From Aeromicrobium stalagmiti (GTDB lineage: Bacteria; Actinomycetota; Actinomycetes; Propionibacteriales; Nocardioidaceae): DNA of 64,000 bases. Below, one piece after another: positions 35,699-45,609 of the stretch (its first letter is position 1; every line of letters starts with the position of its first letter). The position numbers and the translations under genes were made by a program. Location: positions 248,001 through 312,000 of the forward strand of contig NZ_JABSTZ010000001.1 in the NCBI RefSeq assembly GCF_013283745.1. The letters run 5' to 3'. The notes below the pieces were generated by a model, which saw only the letters and a program-made list of their open reading frames with translations, was not told the DNA's origin and ran no database searches.

Positions 35699-36249
35699 CC
35701 CCGGACGGTCTCGCTGCCCACGAGTGCGTTGAGCCGGGTGCTCACCGTGGTGACGGCCTCGGCGATCTGGTCGGCGATCATCCGGTGGACCTCGGGCCCG
35801 CGCCGGTAGGGGTCACCGATGTCGGCCTTCGCCGGGGCGAGGCTGCGCCGCACGGCGGCCTGGGCGACGAGCTGCTGGGGGGTGTCTGCGTCGACGATGC
35901 CGCACAGCGCCGCGAACTCCACCAGCGTGAAGCTGCGTCGCAGGGCCTGGGGGTTCATCGCCAGCACGTCGGAGCGGTGGGCCCGCGTCGCGGTGAGGAT
36001 CAGGTCGGCGGAGTCGACGAGGTAGGAGTCGATCGCGTGGGAGCGGAACGTCGTCGCGGACTGCCCGAGACGCATCAGCTCCATCGCCGCCATCGAGTCC
36101 ATCGGCTTGCGGTCCCAGCCCTGGACACCGGCGCTCGCGACCTCGAAGCGGGTGTCGTCGAGCTCGGCGCGCAGCAGGGCCTCGATCATCGGGGACCGGC
36201 AGATGTTGGCGGTGCAGACCGCCAGGATCGCGAAGCGGCGCTCGCTCAC
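35695..36249 (-). CDS. Low-molecular-weight protein-tyrosine phosphatase
   Basis: The 184-aa enzyme has the C-x5-R loop VCTANICRSP (Cys 12, Arg 18) and the general-acid Asp in GDPYRRG. It probably dephosphorylates the convergent BY-kinase, the usual arrangement in polysaccharide clusters. The GTG at 36249 overlaps the ygfZ stop (GTGA), so it is the third gene of a nitrobindin-ygfZ-phosphatase operon. The 3' ends of phosphatase and kinase share the bases CTAG. Confidence 0.9.
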   Translation of the reverse strand: MSERRFAILAVCTANICRSPMIEALLRAELDDTRFEVASAGVQGWDRKPMDSMAAMELMRLGQSATTFRSHAIDSYLVDSADLILTATRAHRSDVLAMNPQALRRSFTLVEFAALCGIVDADTPQQLVAQAAVRRSLAPAKADIGDPYRRGPEVHRMIADQIAEAVTTVSTRLNALVGSETVRG

Positions 36250-37196
36250 GACAGCACCGGCCGCACGTGCAGGCCGGCCTCGGGGTCGACCAGGACCTCC
36301 TGCGCCGCGGCGACGCCGTCGGCCTCGAGGGTGGCCGCGGGGTCGACGTTGCGCTTGACCATCGCGAGGGCGATCGGACCCAGCTCGTGGTGGCGGGCCG
36401 CGGTGCCGACGAACCCGACCCGCACGCCGTCGAGCATCACGTCGGAGCCGTGCGGCGGCAGGTGGTCGACCGATCCGTCGAGGTGCAGCCGGACGAGACG
36501 CCGGGGCGGGCGTCCGAGCGTGTGGACCCGGGCGACGGTCTCCTGACCGCGGTAGCAGCCCTTGTCGAGGTGGACCGCGACGCCGAGGAGCCCGGCCTCG
36601 TTGGGGATCGTGCGGTCGTCGGTGTCGAGGCCGACCCGCACGAGGCCCGCCTCGATGCGCAGCGCCTCCCAGGCCCAGAGGCCCACGGGGTCGCCCAGCT
36701 CGGCCGGCAGGTCGACGAGCGAGGCGCGGGGAACGATCTTCCAGGCCAGGTCGCGCAGGCCGATGACGGCCCAGGCGTCCGAGACGAGGGCGACCTCGAC
36801 CCGCATCATGAAACGCATGCGGTCGAGGAACTCGACCAGGGCGGCGCCGGCGCCGGGCTCGGTGTGGGCCCAGAACGTCTCGCCGTCGTCGATGCCCGAG
36901 AAGCCGTGCTCGATCTTGCCCTGGGGTGACAGCAGCAGGACGTCGGTCGGGACGCCGGGGGCCAGACCCTCGAGGAACTGGGTCGTCAGCGAGTGGAGCC
37001 AGGTCAGGCGATCGGGCCCGCTGACGGTGACGACGTCGCGGTGCGAGAGATCGACGAAGGTGCCGCCGGCCGTGAGACGTCGCTGCTCGGCGGAGATCGC
37101 GCCGTAGTGGGCCGCGACGCCTCCGTCGGGGGCGTCGCCGGGCACCGCGCCCGGCAGGCTCAGCAGCGGGCTCGTCCGCACGGCCTCGTCAGACAC
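36246..37196 (-). CDS. ygfZ: YgfZ/GcvT-like folate-binding protein
   Basis: The 316-aa protein has a GcvT-like fold and the YgfZ signature KGCYRGQE, with Cys essential in the family. Other conserved parts are FVDLSHRDVVTVSGPDRLTWLHSLTTQ and LLLSPQGKIEH. YgfZ uses tetrahydrofolate to help synthesis or repair of certain iron-sulfur proteins. The GTG start lies within the end of the nitrobindin gene (8-base overlap). Confidence 0.92.
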   Translation of the reverse strand: MSDEAVRTSPLLSLPGAVPGDAPDGGVAAHYGAISAEQRRLTAGGTFVDLSHRDVVTVSGPDRLTWLHSLTTQFLEGLAPGVPTDVLLLSPQGKIEHGFSGIDDGETFWAHTEPGAGAALVEFLDRMRFMMRVEVALVSDAWAVIGLRDLAWKIVPRASLVDLPAELGDPVGLWAWEALRIEAGLVRVGLDTDDRTIPNEAGLLGVAVHLDKGCYRGQETVARVHTLGRPPRRLVRLHLDGSVDHLPPHGSDVMLDGVRVGFVGTAARHHELGPIALAMVKRNVDPAATLEADGVAAAQEVLVDPEAGLHVRPVLS

Positions 37197-37683
37197 GCTG
37201 CAACCGTCCCCACAGGTGCGACTGCATCTCCTGGCCCTCGGCAGCCATGTCGTAGGCGTACATCAGGTCTCCGTCGACGAGCCCGTACATGCGCTGGCCG
37301 GCGGTGTACTCCTTGGCCGACGACGTGCGAGCCACCAGGTCGGTCGCGAGCGTGACCCGCGCACCGTCGACCTCGCCGTACCAGACCTCGGCGTAGCCGG
37401 TGGGGTGAGCAAGCACCAGCTCGAGCTGGTTGTCGCCGGCCGGACGCAGGAAGCCCGTCTCGATCGCGCCGGGGCGGACGCGCTCGCCGGCCTCGTCGGT
37501 GATCCAGGTGCGGCTGAAGTAGTGCAGGAACGGCCTGGTGTCATGGGCGAACACGACGTCCTGCTCGTAGGAGAACGGCTCGATCGTGGGGTAGTCGCCC
37601 TGCCCGTTGCCGTGCCAGTTGCCGAGCAGCCACACGACCGGCATCAGGTCGGGGTGGAGGTCTGACGGGATCTCGAACGGCAT
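37189..37683 (-). CDS. Nitrobindin-like heme-binding beta-barrel protein
   Basis: The 164-aa protein matches the nitrobindin/DUF1794 (THAP4-like) family: VVWLLGNWHGNGQGDYPTI, RPFLHYFSRTW and the C-terminal SHLWGRLQRV, in which the His is the likely axial heme ligand. Family members bind ferric heme and can isomerise peroxynitrite to nitrate. The ATG at 37683 lies 36 bases from the divergent dtd gene. It starts the operon with ygfZ and the tyrosine phosphatase. Confidence 0.88.
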   Translation of the reverse strand: MPFEIPSDLHPDLMPVVWLLGNWHGNGQGDYPTIEPFSYEQDVVFAHDTRPFLHYFSRTWITDEAGERVRPGAIETGFLRPAGDNQLELVLAHPTGYAEVWYGEVDGARVTLATDLVARTSSAKEYTAGQRMYGLVDGDLMYAYDMAAEGQEMQSHLWGRLQRV

Positions 37684-37719
37684 GGATTCCAGTCTACTGT
37701 CCCCTACTAGTCTCGAACC

Positions 37720-38142
37720 ATGAGAGCCGTCGTGCAGCGAGTCACACACGCCCGGGTCGACGTCGGGGGCGAGACGGTGGGCGAGATCGGCACCGGGCTG
37801 ATGGTGCTCCTGGGCGTCACCCACGACGACACCCCCGAGGTCGCCGGACGCCTCGCGGCCAAGATCTGGGGACTGCGGATCCTGCGCGACGAGCTCTCCG
37901 CGTCCGACCTGGACGCCCCGATCTTGGTCGTCAGCCAGTTCACGCTCTACGGCGACGCCCGCAAGGGCCGACGGCCGACCTGGACCGCCGCCGCACCCGG
38001 CCCCGTCGCCGAGCCGCTCTACGACGAGCTCTGCGCAGCCCTGCGCCGGCTGGGCGCGACCGTCGCCGAGGGGGTCTTCGGCGCCGACATGCAGATCACG
38101 CTGACCAACGACGGTCCGACGACGCTGGTGCTCGAGATCTGA
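37720..38142 (+). CDS. dtd: D-aminoacyl-tRNA deacylase
   Basis: Dtd removes D-amino acids from mischarged tRNA. The 140-aa length is typical. Motifs are MRAVVQRV, the catalytic [22 protein letters not shown] and C-terminal NDGPTT (usually NDGPVT). The ATG at 37720 needs no upstream extension. It is divergent from nitrobindin and followed by the LCP gene. Confidence 0.96.
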   Translation: MRAVVQRVTHARVDVGGETVGEIGTGLMVLLGVTHDDTPEVAGRLAAKIWGLRILRDELSASDLDAPILVVSQFTLYGDARKGRRPTWTAAAPGPVAEPLYDELCAALRRLGATVAEGVFGADMQITLTNDGPTTLVLEI

Positions 38143-38224
38143 CCTCGCCGGTCGACGCCGAGGGGCTTGGAGGGTCGACGCCGAGGCGGCACAATGGCCC
38201 GGAAGATCACCGGGGCGGAGGACG

Positions 38225-39343
38225 ATGGCAGGCAGGATGCGCACGACGTACCGCGACGCCGGCAAGCGCCGGGTCGGCGGCATCCCCTTCCACCGCCGCC
38301 ACCGCCGGCTGATCGTGACCCTCGTCGCGGTGCTCGTCGTGGTCCCGGTCCTCGGCACCGCCGCCTACGCGTACGTGTTGAACACCAAGCTCAACGGCAT
38401 CGACAAGGTCGAGAAGAAGCTCCCCGAGGCGGACCGACCCGACCCCGACGAGGGCGACGCGATCAACATCCTGCTGATCGGGTCCGACAAGGGCAAGAAG
38501 ATCCCCGGCGAGTCCGGGGACACCTCGATCGCCGAGGACGCCAAGGCTGACGAGTGGCCCGCCGGCAAGTACCGCAGCGACACGATGATGGTCGTCCACG
38601 TCACGGCCAACCGGAAGTACGCCTTCCTCACCTCGATCCCCCGCGACACCCTGACGACGATCTACGACGAGCAGGGCCGACCCCAGGGCATGTCGAAGGT
38701 CAACGCCGCGTTCTCCGACTATGGACCGCTCGGCACCCAGTCGACCGTCGAGCACCTCACCGGCATCCGCATGCAGCACTTCGCCATCATCGACTGGGCC
38801 GGCTTCAAGGACCTGTCGCGAGCCGTGGGCGGCGTGCCCGTCACGATCCCGCGCTCGTTCTACGACCCGCAGCAGAAGATCCAGTGGGAGGCCGGCGAGC
38901 AGGTGCTCGAGGGTGAGCAGGCCCTGTCCTACGTCCGCACCCGGTACGGCCTGCTCCGCGGCGACTTCGACCGCATCGCGCGGCAGCAGAACTTCCTGCG
39001 CGCGATGATGAAGAAGGTGCTCTCCAAGGGCACGATGCGCAACCCGGTCAAGCTCGTCAAGACGGTCTCGGCGCTGACCGAGAACCTCACGGTCGACGGC
39101 GAGTGGTCGGGCGGCGACATGCGGGGCCTCGCCCTGTCGTTGCGCGGGGTCAGCACCGAGGACGTCATCTTCCTCACCGCGCCGGTCGCCGGCACCGAGA
39201 CGATCGACCCCTACGGCAGCATCGCCCGGCTCGACGAGGCCAAGACCGCCGAGCTCTTCGACGCGTACCGCAAGGACAACCTGCGGGCCTACCTCAAGAA
39301 GTACCCGGACGACGTGCTGAAGGGCGAGGACGAGGTCAGCTGA
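38225..39343 (+). CDS. LytR-CpsA-Psr (LCP) family glycopolymer transferase
   Basis: LCP enzymes attach polyprenyl-linked glycans to peptidoglycan. The 372-aa protein has a basic cytoplasmic N-terminus, one membrane helix (about 30-52) and the LCP core: INILLIGSDKG, SDTMMVVHV, SIPRDT, SKVNAAFSDYG, YVRTRYGLLRGDFDRIARQQ. The catalytic Arg/Asp residues are present. GGAGGA precedes the ATG. It lies near the priming transferase and BY-kinase, whose product it could anchor. It is convergent with the DUF4012 gene. Confidence 0.93.
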   Translation: MAGRMRTTYRDAGKRRVGGIPFHRRHRRLIVTLVAVLVVVPVLGTAAYAYVLNTKLNGIDKVEKKLPEADRPDPDEGDAINILLIGSDKGKKIPGESGDTSIAEDAKADEWPAGKYRSDTMMVVHVTANRKYAFLTSIPRDTLTTIYDEQGRPQGMSKVNAAFSDYGPLGTQSTVEHLTGIRMQHFAIIDWAGFKDLSRAVGGVPVTIPRSFYDPQQKIQWEAGEQVLEGEQALSYVRTRYGLLRGDFDRIARQQNFLRAMMKKVLSKGTMRNPVKLVKTVSALTENLTVDGEWSGGDMRGLALSLRGVSTEDVIFLTAPVAGTETIDPYGSIARLDEAKTAELFDAYRKDNLRAYLKKYPDDVLKGEDEVS

Positions 39344-39352
39344 ACGCCGGCG

Positions 39353-41143
39353 TCACTGGCAGGCGGACTTCACCTCGACGTCGTTCTGGGTGCTGCGCAC
39401 ACCCGGGGTCGTGGAGAACACCGCGTCGCCGTCCTGGCCCTTGCCCGTGATCATCGTCGTCGTGATCGTCTGCGTCTCGCCGGGCTTGATCGTCAGCAGC
39501 ACCTTGGTGACGTTGCGCCCCTTCTGCTGGTCGGCGTAGATCGTCTGCGGCACGTTGTTGAGCTTGACCGACGTGAAGCCACCACCGAACGGCGCGTAGA
39601 AGCGGGCGATCAGCTTCATGGTGCCCTTCGGCGTGTACTTGCCGGTGCCCACGACCGACTCGGCCAGCTGGGCCGCGTTGGACGGCGCCGTGGACGTCAA
39701 CGAGGTCGACGTGCTGATCTCCTGGATGTCGCCCGGGAGGCAGCGGCCGGCCGCCACGGACGTGGCGTAGTCGAGGTAATACTCCATCTTGCCGGAGGCC
39801 GCGTCGCCGAGATACATCCCGACGTGCGGGGTCGACCCGTCGTCGCCCTTCAGCGCTCCCGACAGCGCCGAGGGGCCGATGAGCGCCTGCTCCTCCGCGC
39901 GGGACGACCACACCATCACCCGGTTCTCGGCCACGCCCTGCACGAGACCTCCGATGACCAGCCGTGGGTCGGCCTTGCCCTGGGTGATGACGTCGAACAC
40001 CGTCCGCGCCGCGATCTCGAAGGCGTCGTCCTGCTGCTGCAGGCCGAGCTTGAGGTAGGTCGTGTTGAGCAGCAGGTCGACCGCGTTGACCTCGTTGAGC
40101 ACGAAGCCGGGCAGGTCGGTCTGCACGGGTCCCGTCGCCCGCAGGATGAACGACATCGCCACCGGGTCGACCGAGATGACGCCGTCGACGTCCTCGTCGC
40201 GGACCTTCTTGACGAGGGCACGCGCGATCTCGCCGGACCGCGGGAAGTCCGGGGTCACGTTGACGTCGAGGATGTTGGTGGCCAGGGTCGCCGGGAAGAG
40301 CGTCTTCTCGGACGTCGTCATGGCGACGACGGGCTCCGGCGACTGCACCAGGTCCGCGTAGGACCCCTGGAAGCCCATCGAGAGCTTGCCGTTCTTGGCC
40401 TTCAGCATCGCGAACGATCCGGAGATGCCGCCCGTCGAGCGGACCTCGGCGTTGTTCTGGATCAGGAGCAGGTAGCGCCGCGTGGTGCCCTCACCGAGCA
40501 TCGACGGGAGCAGGCGCGCGGCCAGCACGCTGTTGGACGACGCGCTCGCCGCGTTGCCGATCTTGAACTGGATCGCGCCGACGGGACCCCGCAGCGGCAC
40601 GAGCAGCGACTGGGCGTCGATGCCGTCGAGCTTGCGCTCGGCGCGCTGCAGCGCGCGGTCGGCGGTGATGATCGACGGCGAGATCTTCTTGACCGCGGCC
40701 AGGTCGACCCGGCCGTCCTTGGGGCTGAAGGTGTCGAGGTTGATCTGCTTCGACAGGGCCACGACGGGCGGGAGCGCCTCGGTGGCGACCTGGTCGATGA
40801 CCTCGGACACCGTCTGGACCGCCTTGACGTTCTTGCCCACCAGCGGCACCCGGGAGCCGATGTCCCACATCAGGCCGTCCGTCGTGCCCTTGGCGCGGTC
40901 GGCCGACTCCTGCAGACGACCCAGGGTCGCCTTGGCACCGGCGTCATCGCCGGCGACGATCTGGTTCTGGAGCAGCTCGGCCTGGCTCGCGGCGAGCCGC
41001 AGCGAGCTCGAGGCGCGCATCGCCTGCCAGCCGAAGAGGAGCACGAGGAGCACGACAGCCGCGAGCGCGGCCAGCAGGGCCCGCTCGCGGGTGATCCTGC
41101 GGTACCACGGCTTCGGCCGACGACGTTGTTGCGACGATGCCAT
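39353..41143 (-). CDS. DUF4012 domain membrane protein
   Basis: The 596-aa protein has a basic N-terminus, one membrane anchor (ALLAALAAVVLLVLLFGW) and a large external region with a helical segment and the DUF4012 core (LLLIQNNAEVRSTGGISGSFAML, DVNVTPDFPRSGEIA, DGVISVDPVAMSFIL). The LLxxQNNAExRxTGG segment is typical of the family. These proteins resemble LCP-like folds and are often encoded in actinobacterial glycan clusters. Function unproven. The ATG at 41143 has GGAAG 7 bases upstream. Confidence 0.85.
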   Translation of the reverse strand: MASSQQRRRPKPWYRRITRERALLAALAAVVLLVLLFGWQAMRASSSLRLAASQAELLQNQIVAGDDAGAKATLGRLQESADRAKGTTDGLMWDIGSRVPLVGKNVKAVQTVSEVIDQVATEALPPVVALSKQINLDTFSPKDGRVDLAAVKKISPSIITADRALQRAERKLDGIDAQSLLVPLRGPVGAIQFKIGNAASASSNSVLAARLLPSMLGEGTTRRYLLLIQNNAEVRSTGGISGSFAMLKAKNGKLSMGFQGSYADLVQSPEPVVAMTTSEKTLFPATLATNILDVNVTPDFPRSGEIARALVKKVRDEDVDGVISVDPVAMSFILRATGPVQTDLPGFVLNEVNAVDLLLNTTYLKLGLQQQDDAFEIAARTVFDVITQGKADPRLVIGGLVQGVAENRVMVWSSRAEEQALIGPSALSGALKGDDGSTPHVGMYLGDAASGKMEYYLDYATSVAAGRCLPGDIQEISTSTSLTSTAPSNAAQLAESVVGTGKYTPKGTMKLIARFYAPFGGGFTSVKLNNVPQTIYADQQKGRNVTKVLLTIKPGETQTITTTMITGKGQDGDAVFSTTPGVRSTQNDVEVKSACQ

Positions 41144-41218
41144 CAATACGCTTCCGTCAGAGCAGTCATGCACGCCCCGACACGCGGGACGTGCATGACC
41201 AGGTGGTGTACAGGGCGA

Positions 41219-41818
41219 TCAGTGAGCCGAGTGGCGCCGGCGCGAGGCGTACAGGGCGCCTCCACCTGCGAGCACGAGGCCGGCTCCGAGCACGAGGATC
41301 CACAGGTTGGAGCCACCCGTGTCGGGCAGGGCGCCGTTGTCGTCCTCGTCGTCGCCGCCGCGGGGCAGCAGGGTCACGGTCGCCGAGGCGCTCGCGTCCT
41401 GGGTCGCGGCCTGCAGGGTGCTCGCGGAGCCGGAGTAGAGCGCGGGCGTCACGTCGTTGCCCGTCAGGATCTTGGCCGAGACGGCGGGCACGCCGTCGTC
41501 GTAGACGCACGTGGCGGTGATGGGTGACTTGAAGGTCTTGCTGACGACCTTGGTCTTGTAGGAGCCCGAGAGGGACTTGCCGCTGCCGTTCTGGCCGGCG
41601 GCCACGCCCGAGGCGCGACCCTCGGCATAGGTGACGGTCCACTCACAGTCGACGTCGGCCTTCGCCGTGTAGGAGAACGTCTCACCGCCGTAGATCACCG
41701 AGTCGGGGATGGTCAGGGTCACGTTGGGCACGTCGGGATAGGCCTGGGCTGCGCCCGAGGACAGGAGCGTGACCACGCCGGCGATGGCCGCCGCCGCAGC
41801 AAGCCGAAGATTCTTCAT
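41219..41818 (-). CDS. LPXTG-anchored cell-wall surface protein
   Basis: The 199-aa product has a signal peptide (MKNLRLAAAAAIAGVVTLLSS, cleavage near AQA), a small Ig-like body with two Cys, an acidic spacer (GGDDEDDNG) and the sorting signal LPDTGGSN followed by a hydrophobic helix and RRRHSAH. A sortase should anchor it to the wall; no sortase lies in the window. It is upstream of DUF4012 on the same strand, 75 bases apart. Confidence 0.87.
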   Translation of the reverse strand: MKNLRLAAAAAIAGVVTLLSSGAAQAYPDVPNVTLTIPDSVIYGGETFSYTAKADVDCEWTVTYAEGRASGVAAGQNGSGKSLSGSYKTKVVSKTFKSPITATCVYDDGVPAVSAKILTGNDVTPALYSGSASTLQAATQDASASATVTLLPRGGDDEDDNGALPDTGGSNLWILVLGAGLVLAGGGALYASRRRHSAH

Positions 41819-42036
41819 TCCATGTCTCCCCGTGGAGTCCGAGTGGGTGGTGCCGATGACACGTGCTGCATGGAGCAATCGGTCGGCGTTGACCGAGACC
41901 GCACGTCACGCATCGACAACGAGCGCGCCGAGCGGTTTGTTATGGGTCACTGTAGCGCAGGTCACCGGCGACGGGGCCGACTTCTCGGGCCGCCCCAACG
42001 GCTCGATTTTCGCTGTGATGGCGAGGCAGAAACGAC

Positions 42037-42073
42037 GACGAGGTGTGCCGGCCGGAGCCGGGCACACCTCGTC
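42037..42073 (-). terminator. Terminator after the sulfurtransferase-sseC operon
   Basis: GACGAGGTGTGCC (42037-42049) pairs exactly with 42061-42073 around an 11-base loop, just beyond the sseC stop on the minus strand. The rest of the gap to the LPXTG gene start (41819-42036) shows no gene; it should hold that gene's promoter. Confidence 0.8.
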
Positions 42074-42091
42074 AGGATCGAGCTGATCGGG

Positions 42092-42387
42092 TCAGACGGC
42101 GACCGCGACCTCCGCGACGACACCGGTGGCGGCGGTCACCGGGTTGTCGACCGACACCGCCTTCGGAGCGAGCGTGCGCAGCGTCCACTCGCCGGGTCCC
42201 GCGAAGAAGCGGAACTGACCGGTGGCCGAGGTGGGCACCTCGGCGGTGAACTCGCCCGTGCGGTCGAGCAGACGCACGTACGCGTTGCCGACCGGCTGGC
42301 CGTCACGCGTCACGACGCCCTGGATCACTGCTTCGTTGGCCACGTCGACGCCCTCGAGCGAGGGGCCGCCCTTCACCGCGCCGCACA

Positions 42388-42388
<1 letters not shown>
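42092..42388 (-). CDS. sseC: DUF1416 (SseC-type) protein
   Basis: The 98-aa protein begins MCGAVKGGPSLEGVDVANEAVIQG, matching the SseC/DUF1416 proteins that follow cysA-type thiosulfate sulfurtransferases in mycobacteria. The rest resembles a small carboxypeptidase-regulatory-like beta fold (GQPVGNAYVRLLDRTGEF, SATGQFRFFAGPGEWTLR). It overlaps the sulfurtransferase stop by one base (TGATG). It is thought to act with the sulfurtransferase in sulfur transfer; the biochemical role is unknown. Confidence 0.88.
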
Positions 42389-43236
<848 letters not shown>

Positions 43237-43297
43237 GCTTACCTCCGTTGTGCCCGGGCGGGCGTTGGTTGTGGCGAGTGGTGGCGGGATGAAGTTG

Positions 43298-43738
43298 TCA
43301 GGCGTTGACCGGCCGGAGCCGGCGCAGCACCAGGTAGAGCTCGCATCCCAGGCAGAACCCGACGGATGCGTTGAGCAGGGCCGCCACGAGCGCGAACGCC
43401 GTGGCGACGAGGGCGGCCGTCGTCGCACCCGCGAGGAGCAGGACGAGGGCGACGGTCGCGAACGCGAGGCCGACGGCCTGCGCGAACCGCGGTGGGCGGG
43501 AGTCCTCGAGCTCGGCCGGACGGCCGATCCGGGGACGGACGACGCGGGCGAAGAAGATCGCGTACGGCGACTTCTGCAGGCCCGCGACGACGGCGATCGC
43601 GAACACCACGACCTGCACGGTGAGCAGCGCGGTCCGCACCGGCTCGGACGGAACCACCAGCACGACGGCCAAGACTGCGGACGTGATGCCGGCGACGACC
43701 CGCAGTCCTCGCGGGTCGACCTGAGTGGGTGTGGACAT
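43298..43738 (-). CDS. DUF4395 membrane protein
   Basis: The 146-aa protein has about four membrane helices and a C-terminal GFCLGCELYLVLRRL, where the CLGC pair suggests thiol or sulfur chemistry. DUF4395 genes occur next to thioredoxin and sulfurtransferase genes. The ATG at 43738 begins MSTPTQVDPRG. It is 61 bases upstream of the sulfurtransferase on the same strand, likely one operon. Confidence 0.85.
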   Translation of the reverse strand: MSTPTQVDPRGLRVVAGITSAVLAVVLVVPSEPVRTALLTVQVVVFAIAVVAGLQKSPYAIFFARVVRPRIGRPAELEDSRPPRFAQAVGLAFATVALVLLLAGATTAALVATAFALVAALLNASVGFCLGCELYLVLRRLRPVNA

Positions 43739-43990
43739 GATGCTCCTGCGCTGATGGCGTGGGCACAGCCCGGCAGAGGCCAGGGCGGTGCAGGCTGACG
43801 GTCGAGAGGTGTCAGGCCATACGACACAGCGACGAGCGCGTGCGGCAGTTGTCCACTGCACGTCGGCGCGTCAGGTGTGTCGTCCGGAACATGTCTCCAG
43901 AGTAGGGACACCACCCGGGGATTTCACTCCCTCATCCCACATGATGGACAACCATCCCACTATATGGCGCGCATGCTGCAACGACAGTGG

Positions 43991-44416
43991 TTATCGGGTG
44001 CTTCCGACGGCGGCGTCGAGGGCGGCCAGCACCTGATCCCGGCGCGGAAGACCCGATGCCCTGGTCGTCACGACCCCTGCCGCGTCGAGGACCAGCACCG
44101 TCGGTGTGCGCATGATGTCGAGCTCGCGCACCAGCTCGAGGTGCTCCTCGGCGTCGATCTCGACGGTCACGACTCCGTCGACCTTGTCGGCGATGTCGGC
44201 CAGCAGCACCCGCGTCGCTCGGCACGGGCTGCAGAACGCGCTGGAGAACTGGACCATCGTGGCCCTCTCGCCCAGCGGCGCACCGATCTGCTCGGCCGTG
44301 ACGACCTCGCGATCGTCGTCGACGACGGACGTGAAGCGTCCGTTCTTCCACCGCATCGCGGCGGCGACGGCAGCGGTCACGACGACGGCGGCGATGAGGA
44401 CGAGGGCTCCGGTCAC
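43991..44416 (-). CDS. Membrane-anchored thioredoxin-family protein
   Basis: The 141-aa protein has an N-terminal membrane helix (LVLIAAVVVTAAVAAAM) and a thioredoxin domain with FCSPC (Cys 62 and 65) and the cis-Pro in MRTPTVLVLD. It corresponds in place to mycobacterial thiX, beside cysA2/sseC2. It probably serves the sulfur-transfer pathway at the membrane. The 252-base gap to DUF4395 should hold that operon's promoter. Confidence 0.87.
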   Translation of the reverse strand: MTGALVLIAAVVVTAAVAAAMRWKNGRFTSVVDDDREVVTAEQIGAPLGERATMVQFSSAFCSPCRATRVLLADIADKVDGVVTVEIDAEEHLELVRELDIMRTPTVLVLDAAGVVTTRASGLPRRDQVLAALDAAVGSTR

Positions 44417-44459
44417 CTCTTCAGGATACGTCGGTGACCACCGCCCGGCCCGGCGTCGC

Positions 44460-45266
44460 TCAGAGGCTGGGCACCGTGAGGAGCTGTCCCCCGACGTAGA
44501 CGATCGGTGCGGCGAACGCGACCGCCATCGCGCCGGGGAAGCCCCACGTCGCGGCCGCGTGCGTGTGGCCCCTCGCGATCGAGCGGGCCGCGACCTGGCC
44601 GATCACCGCGAACAGTGCGGCGGCCGCGCCGACCAGCACGCCGAAGAAGACCGTCATGGACGACTCAACGGTGGCGGCGACCACTGCGCCGGTGCCGGCG
44701 CCGGCCACGACCGAGAGGCCGAGCGAGATCCAGCGGTCGATCGGCACCGCCCACGCGACCAGTCCGCCCGCGACACCGGCTGCTCCGACGGCGATGACCT
44801 CGGGCCCGTCGATGGCGTCCACGGCACCGATCCAGCCGACCGACAGCGCGGCGACGACCGCGAGCATCACGGCGTACCCCACCGACGTCACGAGGTGGGC
44901 CCTGCCGTCGGAGCGGAGCATCTGGGCGACGAGGGCGACGAACACCGCCGCGGCGGCCGCCGGGAGGACACCCGCCAGCATCCCGGTGTCGGTCGCGCCA
45001 ACCACGTCGGCAGACGTGCCCGACGCCCCGGAGAGCAGGTCCGGCTCGAGCGTCACGACCGTGGCGACGACGCCGGCGACGACCACGGGGAAGAAGCGCG
45101 GGGACGGTATGGCCTCACCCGAGGCGGTCACGATGCCCGGGGCGGTGGCGACGAGCACCTGGACCAGCAGGACCGCGGCGCCGACCAGCACCGGGTCGGC
45201 GTAGGCAGCGAGCGTGATGACTCCCACGAGGACGAGGGAGAGCAGCGTGGATCCGAGTCGAGACAC
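44460..45266 (-). CDS. Polytopic membrane protein of unknown function
   Basis: The 268-aa product is very rich in Ala/Val/Gly and has about eight hydrophobic segments. No known transporter motif is visible. A single cluster ARSIARGHTHAA and the end GGQLLTVPSL are distinctive. The GTG at 45266 begins VSRLGSTLLSL. It lies between the thioredoxin and the MoaD/ThiS-like gene on the same strand (24 bases from the latter), so it may share their operon. Confidence 0.75.
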   Translation of the reverse strand: MSRLGSTLLSLVLVGVITLAAYADPVLVGAAVLLVQVLVATAPGIVTASGEAIPSPRFFPVVVAGVVATVVTLEPDLLSGASGTSADVVGATDTGMLAGVLPAAAAAVFVALVAQMLRSDGRAHLVTSVGYAVMLAVVAALSVGWIGAVDAIDGPEVIAVGAAGVAGGLVAWAVPIDRWISLGLSVVAGAGTGAVVAATVESSMTVFFGVLVGAAAALFAVIGQVAARSIARGHTHAAATWGFPGAMAVAFAAPIVYVGGQLLTVPSL

Positions 45267-45290
45267 CCCCGCATGATGCCAGCCCGGCGG

Positions 45291-45557
45291 TCAGCCGCCC
45301 GCGAACGGTGGAAGGAACTCGACGTTGTCGCCGGGCCGCAGCGCGACCTGGGCCGGGTCCTTCGCGCCCACCGGGGTCTCCCCCACGAGCACCGAGCAGA
45401 TCGCGATGACGTCGTCGAACCGGTCACGATCGCGGTGCCGGCGGCTGATCTCGTCGAGCAGATCGGCCAGGGTCACGGCCGAGACGGTCTCCTCGGCGAT
45501 GCCTGCAGCGGCGCGCGCGGCGGCCCAGTAACGGACTGTGACGTCGTTCTCATTCAC
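45291..45557 (-). CDS. MoaD/ThiS-family sulfur-carrier protein
   Basis: The 88-aa ubiquitin-fold protein begins VNENDVTVRYWAAARAAAG and ends FLPPFAGG. The C-terminal Gly-Gly is the site of thiocarboxylation. It could carry sulfur for molybdopterin or thiamine synthesis; the window also encodes a molybdenum enzyme and a sulfurtransferase. GAGGTGAC lies just before the GTG start at 45557. It is divergent from glnR. Confidence 0.88.
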   Translation of the reverse strand: MNENDVTVRYWAAARAAAGIAEETVSAVTLADLLDEISRRHRDRDRFDDVIAICSVLVGETPVGAKDPAQVALRPGDNVEFLPPFAGG

Positions 45558-45609
45558 GTCACCTCGCGGCAATTGATCCGACACATGAAGTATTGTTGAC
45601 CATGCAACG

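Noticed and set aside
34366..36546. 726-aa plus-strand frame over the kinase and phosphatase genes
   Set aside because: It is the +2 shadow of the Wzz/BY-kinase gene continued antisense to the phosphatase and ygfZ; Arg/Pro-rich translation without domains.
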